Source: CAIMWS01 sp964409245 (lineage in GTDB: Bacteria > Verrucomicrobiota > Verrucomicrobiia > Limisphaerales > UBA1319). From it: a DNA stretch of 64,000 nucleotides. Under the pieces are notes generated by a model that had not been told where the DNA came from, did no database searches, and worked only from the letters and a program-made list of their open reading frames with translations. Both the position numbers and the translations under genes were made by a program. This document shows, one piece after another, positions 1 through 9,800 of the stretch (the first letter of the stretch is position 1; each line of letters starts with the position of its first letter). The stretch is from assembly GCA_964409245.1 (NCBI GenBank), contig CAYPCQ010000005.1:1-64000 (forward strand). The letters run 5' to 3'.

Positions 1-3000
1 GACCAGGTGGCCGGCGTGACGCTCACCAGCCTGGGAGCGGTGGCCACGGCGGCGGTGGGCGCCTACGATATCATTCCCAGCGCGGCCGCAGGCACGGGCC
101 TGGGCAATTACACGATCACCTATGCCAAGGGCACGCTGGCGGTGGGGGCCAAGGCGCTGACAATCACGGCCAATAGCACCAGCAAGACCTACGGCAGCAC
201 GGTGAACTTCAATGGCACGGAATTCACCTCCTCCGGATTGGTGAATAGCGACCAGGTGGACCGTGTGACGCTGGTTAGTTCCGGCGCGGCCGCCACGGCG
301 GGAGTGGCCGGATCGCCTTACGCCATCATCCCGAGTGCCGCGGTGGGCACGGGGTTGGGCAATTACACCATTGCCTATGCCGGTGGCCAGCTCACCGTGA
401 ACCGGGCGGAACTGACGGCGACGGCGGATGGCAAGAGCCGGGCCTATGGGGCCGCGGATCCGGCCTTCACGGTCACCTATTCGGGCTTCGTGAATAACGA
501 GGCGGCGGCGGCGGTGAAAACTCCCGCCACCGCCACCTGCACGGCCACGGCCACCAGCGGGGTGGGGAGCTACCCCATCACGCCCAGCGGCGGCGCGGCT
601 GACAATTACACGTTCAAATATGCCCAGGGCACGCTGACGGTGACCCCGGCGGCGCTGACGGCACGGGCGGTTCCGAAACGGCGCGCCTACGGCACGGCCA
701 ACCCGGCGCTGACCATCACCTACACCGGATTCCTGAACGGGGACACGGCGGCCAGCTCGATCACCGAGCCAGCGGTGGCCACGACGGCGGAGCTGATCAG
801 CCCGGTGGGCCTTTACCCGATCACGCTCACGGGCGGGTCGGCGGCCAACTACAAGCTCACGCTGGTCAACAGCACGCTGACGGTTTACAAGGCGGCGCTG
901 ACGATCACGGCCAGCAGCACGAGCAAGACGTACGGCAGCACGGTGACCTTCACTGGCAAGGAATTCACTTCCTCCGGGCTGGTGAACAGCGACCAGGTGG
1001 CCGGCGTGACGCTCACCAGCCTGGGAGCGGTGGCCACGGCGGCGGCGGGCAGCTACGGCATCATCCCCAGCGGGGCGGTGGGCACGGGCCTGGGCAATTA
1101 CACGATCACCTATGCCAATGGCACGCTGGCGGTGGGGGCCAAGGCGCTGACGATCACGGCCAGCAGCGCCAGCAAGACGTATGGCAGCACGGTGAACTTC
1201 AATGGCACGGAATTCACCTCCTCCGGATTGGTGAATAGCGACCAGGTGGACCGTGTGACGCTGGTTAGTTCCGGCGCGGCCGCCACGGCGGGAGTGGCCG
1301 GATCGCCTTACGCCATCATCCCGAGTGCCGCGGTGGGCACGGGGTTGGGCAATTACACCATTGCCTATGCCGGTGGCCAGCTCACCGTGAACCGGGCGGA
1401 ACTGACGGCGACGGCGGATGGCAAGAGCCGGGCCTATGGGGCCGCGGATCCGGCCTTCACGGTCACCTATTCGGGCTTCGTGAATAACGAGGCGGCGGCG
1501 GCGGTGAAAACTCCCGCCACCGCCACCTGCACGGCCACGGCCACCAGCGGGGTGGGGAGCTACCCCATCACGCCCAGCGGCGGCGCGGCTGACAATTACA
1601 CGTTCAAATATGCCCAGGGCACGCTGACGGTGACCCCGGCGGCGCTGACGGCACGGGCGGTTCCGAAACGGCGCGCCTACGGCACGGCCAACCCGGCGCT
1701 GACCATCACCTACACCGGATTCCTGAACGGGGACACGGCGGCCAGCTCGATCACCGAGCCAGCGGTGGCCACGACGGCGGAGCTGATCAGCCCGGTGGGC
1801 CTTTACCCGATCACGCTCACGGGCGGGTCGGCGGCCAACTACAAGCTCACGCTGGTCAACAGCACGCTGACGGTTTACAAGGCGGTATTGACCGTGACCG
1901 CAGACGCCAAGCAACGCCCTTACCTGACGGAAAACCCGGCGCTGACCATTACGTACACCGGTTTTGCCAACCAGGAAACGGCGGCGGTGCTGAATGTGCT
2001 GCCGGTGGCGTCCACCACGGCGGACCTCAACAGCGCGGTGGGGAGCTATCCCATCACCCTGAGTGTCGGCAGCGATAACTGCTACGACCTGGTCCTGCTT
2101 GGCGGGACGCTGACCGTGGCGCCAGCCACCCCGGTGGTGACGGTGGCCTCCTCGCTCAATCCGTCGGTTTATTCCACGAACGTGGTCTTCACGGCGGGCA
2201 TCACACCCGCCACGCTGAGCGGGGAGATCACCTTCAAGGTGGATGGTGTGGTCTTGGGCAAAGCCACCCTGGCGGGCGGTTCGGCTTCGCTGGCGAGCAG
2301 CGCCATCCCGGGCGGCCCCCACCAGGTGACGGCGGTTTACGGCGGGAGCGCCAATTATGCCAGCGTGGCCTCGGCGCCGCTGGCCCAGGTGGTGGAGAAG
2401 GCAATCGCGCCCATGACGCTGCGCTCCTCGGCCAACCCGAGCACCTACAGCTACAACGTGACGTTCACGGCCACGTTTGCCACGAACAACCTCACCGGCA
2501 CCCTGGCCCTGCTGGATGGCTTGGTGCTGAAGGACTGGCTGGCCAGCCAGAACCTGCCGCAGGTGGGCGCCACGCCGGATTGGGCGGCGGTGCAGCAATG
2601 GCTGCAGGCCCAGGGCCTGGCGGATCTGCCGGCGGTGCTGCCGCTGCTGCCGCCGGGTTCGGTGGTAACCAGCGGGCCCGTCAACGGCGCCTCCGGGGCG
2701 GTGACGACCAGCGCGTTGAGCGTGGGGGTGCACTCGATGCTGGTGGTTTACAGCGGCAACGCCAATTACCGCGAGAACATCTCCGGGGCGTTCACCCAGA
2801 CGGTGAACAAGATCAGGCCGTTCGTGCTGGTGGGCAGCTCGGGCAACCCGGCCAATTATGGAGAGACGGTGGAATTCACGGCGATGGTTTACCCGACCTC
2901 GGTAAGCGGGACGGTGACGTTCAAGGACGGGACCACGGTGCTGGGGACGGGGACGCTGGCCTCCGGCATGGCCACGCTGGCGGTGAACAACCTGCCGGGG

Positions 3001-3624
3001 GGCACGCGGATGATCACGGCCACCTACCCGGGCAGCGACATCTACGCCGAGGTCACCTCACTGCCGCTGCCCCAGGAGATCGCCCCGGCTGGCGAACCCC
3101 CGGTGGCGAACAACGACGCGCTGGAGGTTTACCGGAACAACGCAGGGAGCGTGGCGGTGGCCGCGCTGCTGGCCAACGACACGAATCCGGCCGGCGGCAC
3201 GCTGGCGGTGACCGGCGTGAGCGCCACGAGCGCCAAGGGCGGCACGGTGGCCTTGGTCAACGGCACGGTGACGTATGCGCCGCCGAAAAATTACGTGGGG
3301 ACGGACAGCTTCACGTATGCGATCACCGATATCCGCACCTACACGGTTACGGGAGTGGTGAATGTGACCGTGAATGACTCCCAGATGATCCAGCTGGTTT
3401 ACGGGCCGGTGGTGGCGGGCGGCATCATTGTGCTGCGCTGGTCCGGGGAGCCGGGGACCACTTACACCATCGAACACATGGGATCGGCCGATGGGGATTG
3501 GGCGAAGCTGGCCAACCGGGAGGCTCCGGTCGAGGCCGGGATCTGGGGGTTGGGCGTGTTTGAGTATTCGGAACCCGCCAACGCCGTGAGCGGTTTCTAC
3601 CGCGCGGTGTTTCCGGCTTACTGA
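1..3624 (+). CDS. Partial (5' truncated) MBG/YDG and Ig-like repeat surface protein
   Basis: The reading frame is open from base 1, so the N-terminus and any signal peptide lie outside the window; 1,207 residues are visible. In order I see a partial YDG-type repeat, YDG, MBG, MBG, YDG, YDG, MBG, MBG and MBG repeats of about 82 residues each (recurring SKTYG, YTGF, NYT and GTLTV motifs). Three Ig-like Big_3_5-type domains follow (from about nt 2126, 2406 and 2811; G-T-V-T-F-K-D-G motif), then a cadherin-like Big_9-type domain (nt 3090-3390, LLANDTNP) and a C-terminal domain ending FYRAVFPAY. The middle Ig domain has an insertion of about 50 residues. The family is repetitive, exported and probably cell-surface or secreted adhesive; the exact role is unknown. 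Nothing links it to the synthase genes downstream, and a hairpin separates them. The terminal domain resembles C-terminal domains I associate with Verrucomicrobiota, which is inference. Confidence 0.85.
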   Translation, partial: DQVAGVTLTSLGAVATAAVGAYDIIPSAAAGTGLGNYTITYAKGTLAVGAKALTITANSTSKTYGSTVNFNGTEFTSSGLVNSDQVDRVTLVSSGAAATAGVAGSPYAIIPSAAVGTGLGNYTIAYAGGQLTVNRAELTATADGKSRAYGAADPAFTVTYSGFVNNEAAAAVKTPATATCTATATSGVGSYPITPSGGAADNYTFKYAQGTLTVTPAALTARAVPKRRAYGTANPALTITYTGFLNGDTAASSITEPAVATTAELISPVGLYPITLTGGSAANYKLTLVNSTLTVYKAALTITASSTSKTYGSTVTFTGKEFTSSGLVNSDQVAGVTLTSLGAVATAAAGSYGIIPSGAVGTGLGNYTITYANGTLAVGAKALTITASSASKTYGSTVNFNGTEFTSSGLVNSDQVDRVTLVSSGAAATAGVAGSPYAIIPSAAVGTGLGNYTIAYAGGQLTVNRAELTATADGKSRAYGAADPAFTVTYSGFVNNEAAAAVKTPATATCTATATSGVGSYPITPSGGAADNYTFKYAQGTLTVTPAALTARAVPKRRAYGTANPALTITYTGFLNGDTAASSITEPAVATTAELISPVGLYPITLTGGSAANYKLTLVNSTLTVYKAVLTVTADAKQRPYLTENPALTITYTGFANQETAAVLNVLPVASTTADLNSAVGSYPITLSVGSDNCYDLVLLGGTLTVAPATPVVTVASSLNPSVYSTNVVFTAGITPATLSGEITFKVDGVVLGKATLAGGSASLASSAIPGGPHQVTAVYGGSANYASVASAPLAQVVEKAIAPMTLRSSANPSTYSYNVTFTATFATNNLTGTLALLDGLVLKDWLASQNLPQVGATPDWAAVQQWLQAQGLADLPAVLPLLPPGSVVTSGPVNGASGAVTTSALSVGVHSMLVVYSGNANYRENISGAFTQTVNKIRPFVLVGSSGNPANYGETVEFTAMVYPTSVSGTVTFKDGTTVLGTGTLASGMATLAVNNLPGGTRMITATYPGSDIYAEVTSLPLPQEIAPAGEPPVANNDALEVYRNNAGSVAVAALLANDTNPAGGTLAVTGVSATSAKGGTVALVNGTVTYAPPKNYVGTDSFTYAITDIRTYTVTGVVNVTVNDSQMIQLVYGPVVAGGIIVLRWSGEPGTTYTIEHMGSADGDWAKLANREAPVEAGIWGLGVFEYSEPANAVSGFYRAVFPAY
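193..1885 (+). repeat. Two copies of a ~703-bp perfect direct repeat with 990-bp period
   Basis: Bases 193-895 and 1183-1885 match without any mismatch that I could find by line-by-line comparison. A more diverged match extends left (1-192 against 991-1182). Each unit encodes the same 330-residue YDG-MBG-MBG-YDG block. Identity at silent positions points to a recent duplication or gene conversion within the coding sequence. Confidence 0.9.
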
Positions 3625-3646
3625 GCAAACAGTGATTAGCCGGGCA

Positions 3647-3670
3647 AGGCGGGCGCTTCGGCGCCCGCCT
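3647..3670 (+). terminator. GC-rich hairpin after the repeat-protein gene
   Basis: A perfect 9-bp stem (GGCGGGCGC pairing with GCGCCCGCC), extendable by one A-T pair, closes a TTCG tetraloop 23 bases after the stop codon at 3622-3624. No T-run follows, so it is either a terminator without a U-tract or an mRNA-stabilising 3' hairpin. It separates the repeat-protein gene from the synthase operon. Confidence 0.55.
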
Positions 3671-3813
3671 GACCACCGTGGGATGGCCCGGGCACCCGCG
3701 TCCCCGCCCGCTACCCCGGTGTTTATTTTCGGTTGCGGGTCATTGGCTATCAATGCTTTATGAATGGATCTTGATCTGAATCTGGCGCCCCGTGAAGCGG
3801 CCTTATATCGGGC

Positions 3814-3841
3814 TTGAAATCGGCCCGCGCGCCAGTAAGAT
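3814..3841 (+). promoter_or_regulatory. Possible sigma70-like promoter for the synthase operon
   Basis: TTGAAA (3814-3819) and TAAGAT (3836-3841) are separated by 16 bp in the 228-bp gap before the first synthase gene, the only sizeable non-coding gap upstream of the operon. A start about 7 bp downstream would leave almost no leader before GTG 3853, or about 20 nt before ATG 3871. Two short motifs in GC-rich DNA are weak evidence. A TTATAT stretch at 3803 is an alternative -10. Confidence 0.25.
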
Positions 3842-3852
3842 TAGATCTATAG

Positions 3853-6800
3853 GTGAAACTTTCTTCACAGATGCACCGGCCTGCCGAACTGGAAGGCGAA
3901 GTCTCCAGGAGGGGAAGCGGTGCAAATTCTGAGGAGCTTCAGAAAACCCTTCGCCAGTGGAACGATACGGATTCCCCTTACCCAAGGGATAAAGGCATCC
4001 ATCAATTAGTTGAGGAACAGGTCCGACGGACCCCCGAAGCGGCCGCTGCCGTTTTTGGGAAGGAAACTCTAAGCTACCGGGTTCTGGATCGCCGCGCGGA
4101 GGTTCTGGCGAGGATTCTGACCCGGAAGGAATCGGGCTGCTCCTGCCTGGTGCCTTTATGCCTGGAACGATCGCTGGAAATGGTGGCCGGCATCCTTGGG
4201 GTATTGAAAGCCGGCAGCGCCTATGTCCCCCTGGAGCCGGGTTATCCGGACGACCGCATCGCCTACCTGGTCCAGGATACCGGGGCGCGGATCATCCTGA
4301 CCCAATCGCGGTTCGAGGAACGGCTCAGGCGGATCTGTGGCAACCAGGTGGAAGTGCTGGCGATCGATTGGGATTGGCAGGAAAAAGAGCGCGAAGCGGA
4401 GGGGCATGAGCTGAGGGGGGGAGGGGGGAAAGCGACCGATCCCGTTTACGTGATTTACACCTCCGGCACCACCGGCAGGCCCAAAGGGGTTGTGCTGGAG
4501 CACCGGGCGTTATGCAACCGCATCTGGTGGATGCAGCAGGCTTACCAGCTGGGGGCCGAAGACAAGGTCTTGCAGAAAACACCCTACAGCTTCGATGTGT
4601 CCGGCTGGGAGTTTTTTTGGCCGCTCATTACCGGCGCCAGCCTGGTAATGGCCCGCCCGGATGGGCACAAGGATCCCCAGTATTTGCGCGAGCTCATCCG
4701 GAGCGCGCATATTTCGGTGCTCCATTTTGTGCCTTCGATGCTGGGCGCCTTTCTTTTGGGAGGGGACGGGGGAGGTTGCCCAAGCCTCCGGAAGGTGATT
4801 TGCAGCGGGGAACCATTGCCGGTGGCGCTGAAAGACCTGTTTTTTGAGCATTTCCCAGACCTGGAGCTGCATAACCTTTACGGGCCAACCGAGGCGGCGA
4901 TCGATGTCACGGCCTACCGCTGCCGGAAAGCGGACCGGCTGGTCCCGATCGGGAAACCGATCGCGAACACGCAGATCTACATTGTCGATGAAGGGTTGAA
5001 CCCGGCGCCGGCCGGAAGCACGGGCGAGTTATGCATCGGTGGCGATGGGCTGGCCCGGGGGTATCTCAATCAACCAGAGCTGACCGCCGGGAAGTTTGTG
5101 GATAATCCCTTCCGGCCCGGAACCCGGATTTACCGGACGGGCGACCTGGCGCGCTGGTTGCCGGATGGGAATATCGAATGCCTGGGGCGGTTGGACCAGC
5201 AGATCAAGATCCGCGGGAACCGGGTGGAGCTGGGGGAAATCGAGGCCGTGGTTTTGGAGCAGGACGGCGCTGGCTCCTGCGCGGTGGTGGCGGTGGGGGA
5301 AGGCGAGAGCCTGAAGCTGGTGGCCCATGTCGTGCCGGACCCAAGGCGGGCGGCGGGCGTGCATCACCAACTGCGCATGACCAGCCAGGCCCAATGGGGG
5401 GGGATGGAGCTGCGGGCGTTGGAGAACGGGCTGGAGATTGCCCACTTGAATGCCAGCGAAACGGAATTCCTGTATCGGGAAATCTTCCAAAACAAGGCCT
5501 ATCTGAGGCATGGGATCCGGTTGCAGGATGGGGATTGTGTGCTGGATGTGGGGGCCAACATCGGGCTGTTTTCGCTGGCGGTTTTCCTGGCGCATGACCG
5601 CTTGAAAATCCACGCTTTTGAGCCGATTCCCGAGATCCACCGGGCACTGGCGATGAACGCCGGCTTATTTGGGGACGGCTGGGCTGCGCATGCCTGTGGG
5701 ATTTCGGATGTGAGCGGGACCGCGGACTTCACATATTACCCGCACTTGTCGATGGTGTCGGGCGCAGCCGCCAATCAAGCGGAGGAAGCCGAGGTTGTCC
5801 GGTCGGTTTTATTGCGGGAACCGGGAGGCTCCGGCGCCAGCCTGGCCGCGTCCGAGATTGATGAATTGATCCAAAATCGCCTGGCTTCCCGGACTGTCCG
5901 GTGCGAATTGCGGACCCTTTCCCAGGTGATCCAGGAAAACCAATTGGGAACCATCGATCTGTTGAAGATTGATGCGGAGAAAATGGAGGAGCGCGCGCTG
6001 CGCGGCATCCAGGAGAGCGACTGGGGCAAAATCCGGCAATTGGTGATCGAGGTCCATGATTCAGAAGGGCGGCTGGAAAGAATCAACAAATTGCTGGCTG
6101 GCAAGGGGTACGAGGTGGTGATCGACCAGGACGATCTGCTCGGTTCCTCGAGGATCTACCAAGTCTATGCCTGGAGGGCGCCTGTGCCGGAGGGGCCGGT
6201 GGTTGATCCATCCCGGGTGTCCCGGTGGCAGGGCCCGCTGGAATTTGCCCGGCGGATCCGGGAAGGGCTGCGGCTGAAGCTGCCGGACTATATGGTGCCG
6301 GCGATGATTGTCCCCTGGGAGCAGCTGCCCGTGACCGCCAACGGCAAGCTCGACCGCCAAGCGCTGGCCCAACGCGGGATCGCCGCGCCGGCCAAAAAAA
6401 AGCGAAGCCTACCCCGCTCGGAGATCGAGGCACGGCTCACCGGCGTCTGGGAAGAGTTGCTCGGCATGGTGGACATTGGGACTGAAGACGGCTTTTTTGA
6501 ATTGGGAGGGAACTCGCTATTGGCCGTCCGGGCGGCGGACCGGATCAGCAGGGAGTTTGGCTGCCGGTATTCGGTGGCGTTGTTTCTCCAGCACGGACGA
6601 ATCCGGGAAATCGGCGAGTATCTGGCTTCGCTGCAGGAGGCGGAGGCGGAGCCGGGCGCTGCAGCGGCCAAGGCCCCGAAAAAAAGCGCGGCCGGCGGCG
6701 CGCCTGAGGCTGAATCTGTGGAGGCCGTTTTGAACCGCCACCCATCGATCCGGCAAGGCGTGGTGGTGAGCCGGCGGGATGAACAGGGCCGCGAAACCTC

Positions 6801-9800
6801 AGTGGCCTTTGTGATCCCGGACGAGGAATACTTCCGGGCACGGAACGCCACCAAAGCGGCGAAGGACCGGCTGGATCAATGGATTTCGGTTTGGGAGCGA
6901 AATTACCAGCCGATCCTGGGTGGGGAAGCCAGTTCGACGGAGCGCGTCAACAGCATTGGCTACGTGCGGAGCGATTCCGGGGCGCCCATCCCGGAGGCGG
7001 AGCTTCGGGAAGGGATCGAAATAACGGTCCAGCAAGTGATGGCCCGGCGGCCGAAGTGCATTCTGGAGATTGGCTGCGGCACGGGCATGCTGCTGTTCCG
7101 GTTTGCCGGGCTGGTGGAGCGTTACCTGGCCACCGATCTTTCCCGGAATGCCATCGAACACATCCAGGTTTCCTTGAAAACCAATCCGCATGCGGATCGC
7201 GTAACCTGTTTTTGTTGTGATGCCTCGGATCTGGGGGGAGTGCCGGTTGAGGCGGCGGACACGGTGGTGATCAACTCCGTGGCGCAATATTTTCCGGGCA
7301 TCGATTACCTGACCTCCCTGATCGAGACGCTCGCCCGGCGGCTGCCAGCCGGAGCCCGGATCTATATCGGTGACGTTCGTGATCTCAGGTTGCTCCGGAT
7401 GTTCCATGTCTGGACGCTCCAGCGCCAATGTGCGGAATCCACCAGCAAGAGCCGGTTTCGCAAGCTGCTGGCGGACCGGATCAAGCTGGAAAAGGAATTG
7501 GTCATCCACCCGGCCTATTTCAGGAACCTCCAAAATTCGGTCCCCCGGATCCAGCAGGTTCTGATTGAGCCAAAGACCGGAAAATTCCCGAATGAATTTG
7601 TCCGCTTCCGCTACGATGTGTTTCTGAACCTTGATGAAGCTCAGCCGGAAGGGGTTTCGGCGGAGGTCCGGCCGTGGGGATCCGGTGCAAACCTGGAGGA
7701 TTTAAGGCGAGCTTTGGCCTCCGGCCAGGGACAGGCCCTTTACCTTACCGAGGTGCCGAACCGGCGCTTATGGAAGGAACAGGCCTTTCTATCCTGGCTG
7801 GATTCTCCGGGGGAGGAAGAGCCCATTTCCAGGATCATGCATACCCTGGAGGGCCAGGCGGGGCAGGGGGTGGACCCTCTCGAATGGGTTGCGCTGGCGG
7901 AAGCATCCGGCTGGCGAGCGACCTTGCATTGGGAACACGAGCAGGAGGATGGAAGGTTTGAACTCTACTTGCGGCCAGCCAGCCACCCCGGCGGCGAATT
8001 GCCCGCCAGGCTGCAACATGATTTCGCCCGGACGCCGCGCCGCCAATGGTCGAATCATCCATCGCTGATGCTGGACTGGGAGGAGCATGTGCCCGCCTTA
8101 AGAAAGGCGCTGGAGACGGAACTGCCTGGCGGTTTGCTGCCCTCCAGGTTCCTGCTGGTGCACCAATTCCCCCGGCTGGCGAACGGGGAGGTTGACCGGG
8201 ATGAACTGGCGGGGAAAAAAGCGAAAAGAATCCAGCCTGAGGCAGGGCAGGGAAACACGGCCCCGCTGCCCGGATACTATGACCAATGCCTGGCCATCAT
8301 AGGCATGTCCTGCGTTTTCCCGGGGGCGGCGGGTCCTGGGCAATTCTGGAATAACCTCTGCCAGGGGGTGGAGAGCGCCCGGTTCTATTCCGAGGCCGAG
8401 CTGCGCGCCCTGGGGGTTGCGGAGGAGCGGATCCGGGATCCCCGGCTGGTTCCGATGCGGATGGCCATCGCCGGCCGGGCGGCGTTTGACGCGGACTTTT
8501 TCAACCTGTCCCCCCGGCAGGCCGAAAATCTGGATCCGCAGGCGCGGTTGTTGCTGGTCCATTCCTGGCAAGCCCTGGAAGATGCGGGCTACGCCGCCGG
8601 GTCGATTCCGGAAACGGCGGTGTTCATGTCGGCGGCCAATAATTTTTACCCGAGCGCATTAAAACTGGAGGCGGCGGAATTGCAGGGCATGGATGGCCAC
8701 GAAGCCGGGCTTTTCAGCCAGCCTGGCATGATCCCCGCCTGGATCTCCCACCGCCTCGGGCTGCAGGGGCCCAGCTTGTTTGTGCAGAGCTTGTGCTGCT
8801 CCTCCATGACCGGGCTGCACCTGGCCTGGCGGAGCCTCCTGGCCCGGGAGGCGGACTACGCCTTGGTGGGCGCCGCCAGCTTGTTTGCCCCCGACAAGAT
8901 CGGGTATCTCTATGAGCCGGGTCTCACCCTTTCCCCGGACGGCCATTGCCGGCCATTCGACGCCACGTTGAGCGGCATGGTGGAGGGGGAAGGGGTCTGC
9001 GTGGTGCTGCTGAAGCGCGCGGCGGAGGCCATCCGCGACCGCGACCACATCTATGCCTTAATGCGGGGGATTGGGGTTGGCAATGACGGGGCGGATAAGG
9101 CCGGATTCAACGCTCCCAGCCTCAAAGGCCAGTCTGCGGCGATCCGGAAAGTCCTCCAGGATACCGGGCTGGCCGCGGAGTCGATCCGCTACGTGGAGGC
9201 GCATGGCAATGGCACCCAGCTGGGGGACGCCATCGAAGTGGCCGCGCTCAGCGAGGCCTATGCGCAAGGGACGGGTAGGAAACAGTTTTGCGGGCTGGGC
9301 TCAACGAAGCCGAATATTGGCAATGTCGATACCGTATCCGGTTTGGCCGGCTGCGTTAAGATTGCCTTGAGCCTGGGCAAAGGATGTTTTCCGCCGGTGG
9401 TCAACTACCGGAAGCCGAATCCGGCGATTGAATTCACCCAGTCTCCCTTCTACGTGGTGGAGCGGATGGAGTCCTGGCCCGCGGAGGCGCACCCGGTGCG
9501 TATTGCCCAGCATGTATATTCCCTGGGGGGCATGAACGCGCACGCGATCTACGAGGCTTATTTGAATCGTGATCGGGCGGTGGTGGAAGGGCCGAATGGG
9601 CCCGCCCTCGTGCCGTTGTCGGCGCGCAACGAGGAGCGGCTGCGGGCCGGCGCCCGCAGGTTGATGGTGTTCCTCAAGGGCCGGCCCCCGGCGGATCCCG
9701 GGACCGATGCCCGATATCTGCTGGAACTGGCCTGCACGCTGCAAATCGGGCGGGTGCCGATGGAGCAGCGCGTGGTCTTTTTGGCCGGCGACCTCGCGGA

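Noticed and set aside
2580..3377. Forward-frame open frame (265 codons) inside the repeat protein
   Set aside because: Gly/Arg/Gln-rich +1 shadow of Ig-like repeats; the main frame has clear domains throughout.
3625..3852. Small gene or RNA in the gap before the operon
   Set aside because: Apart from the hairpin and a weak promoter-like pair, no coding potential on either strand or tRNA-like fold is evident.
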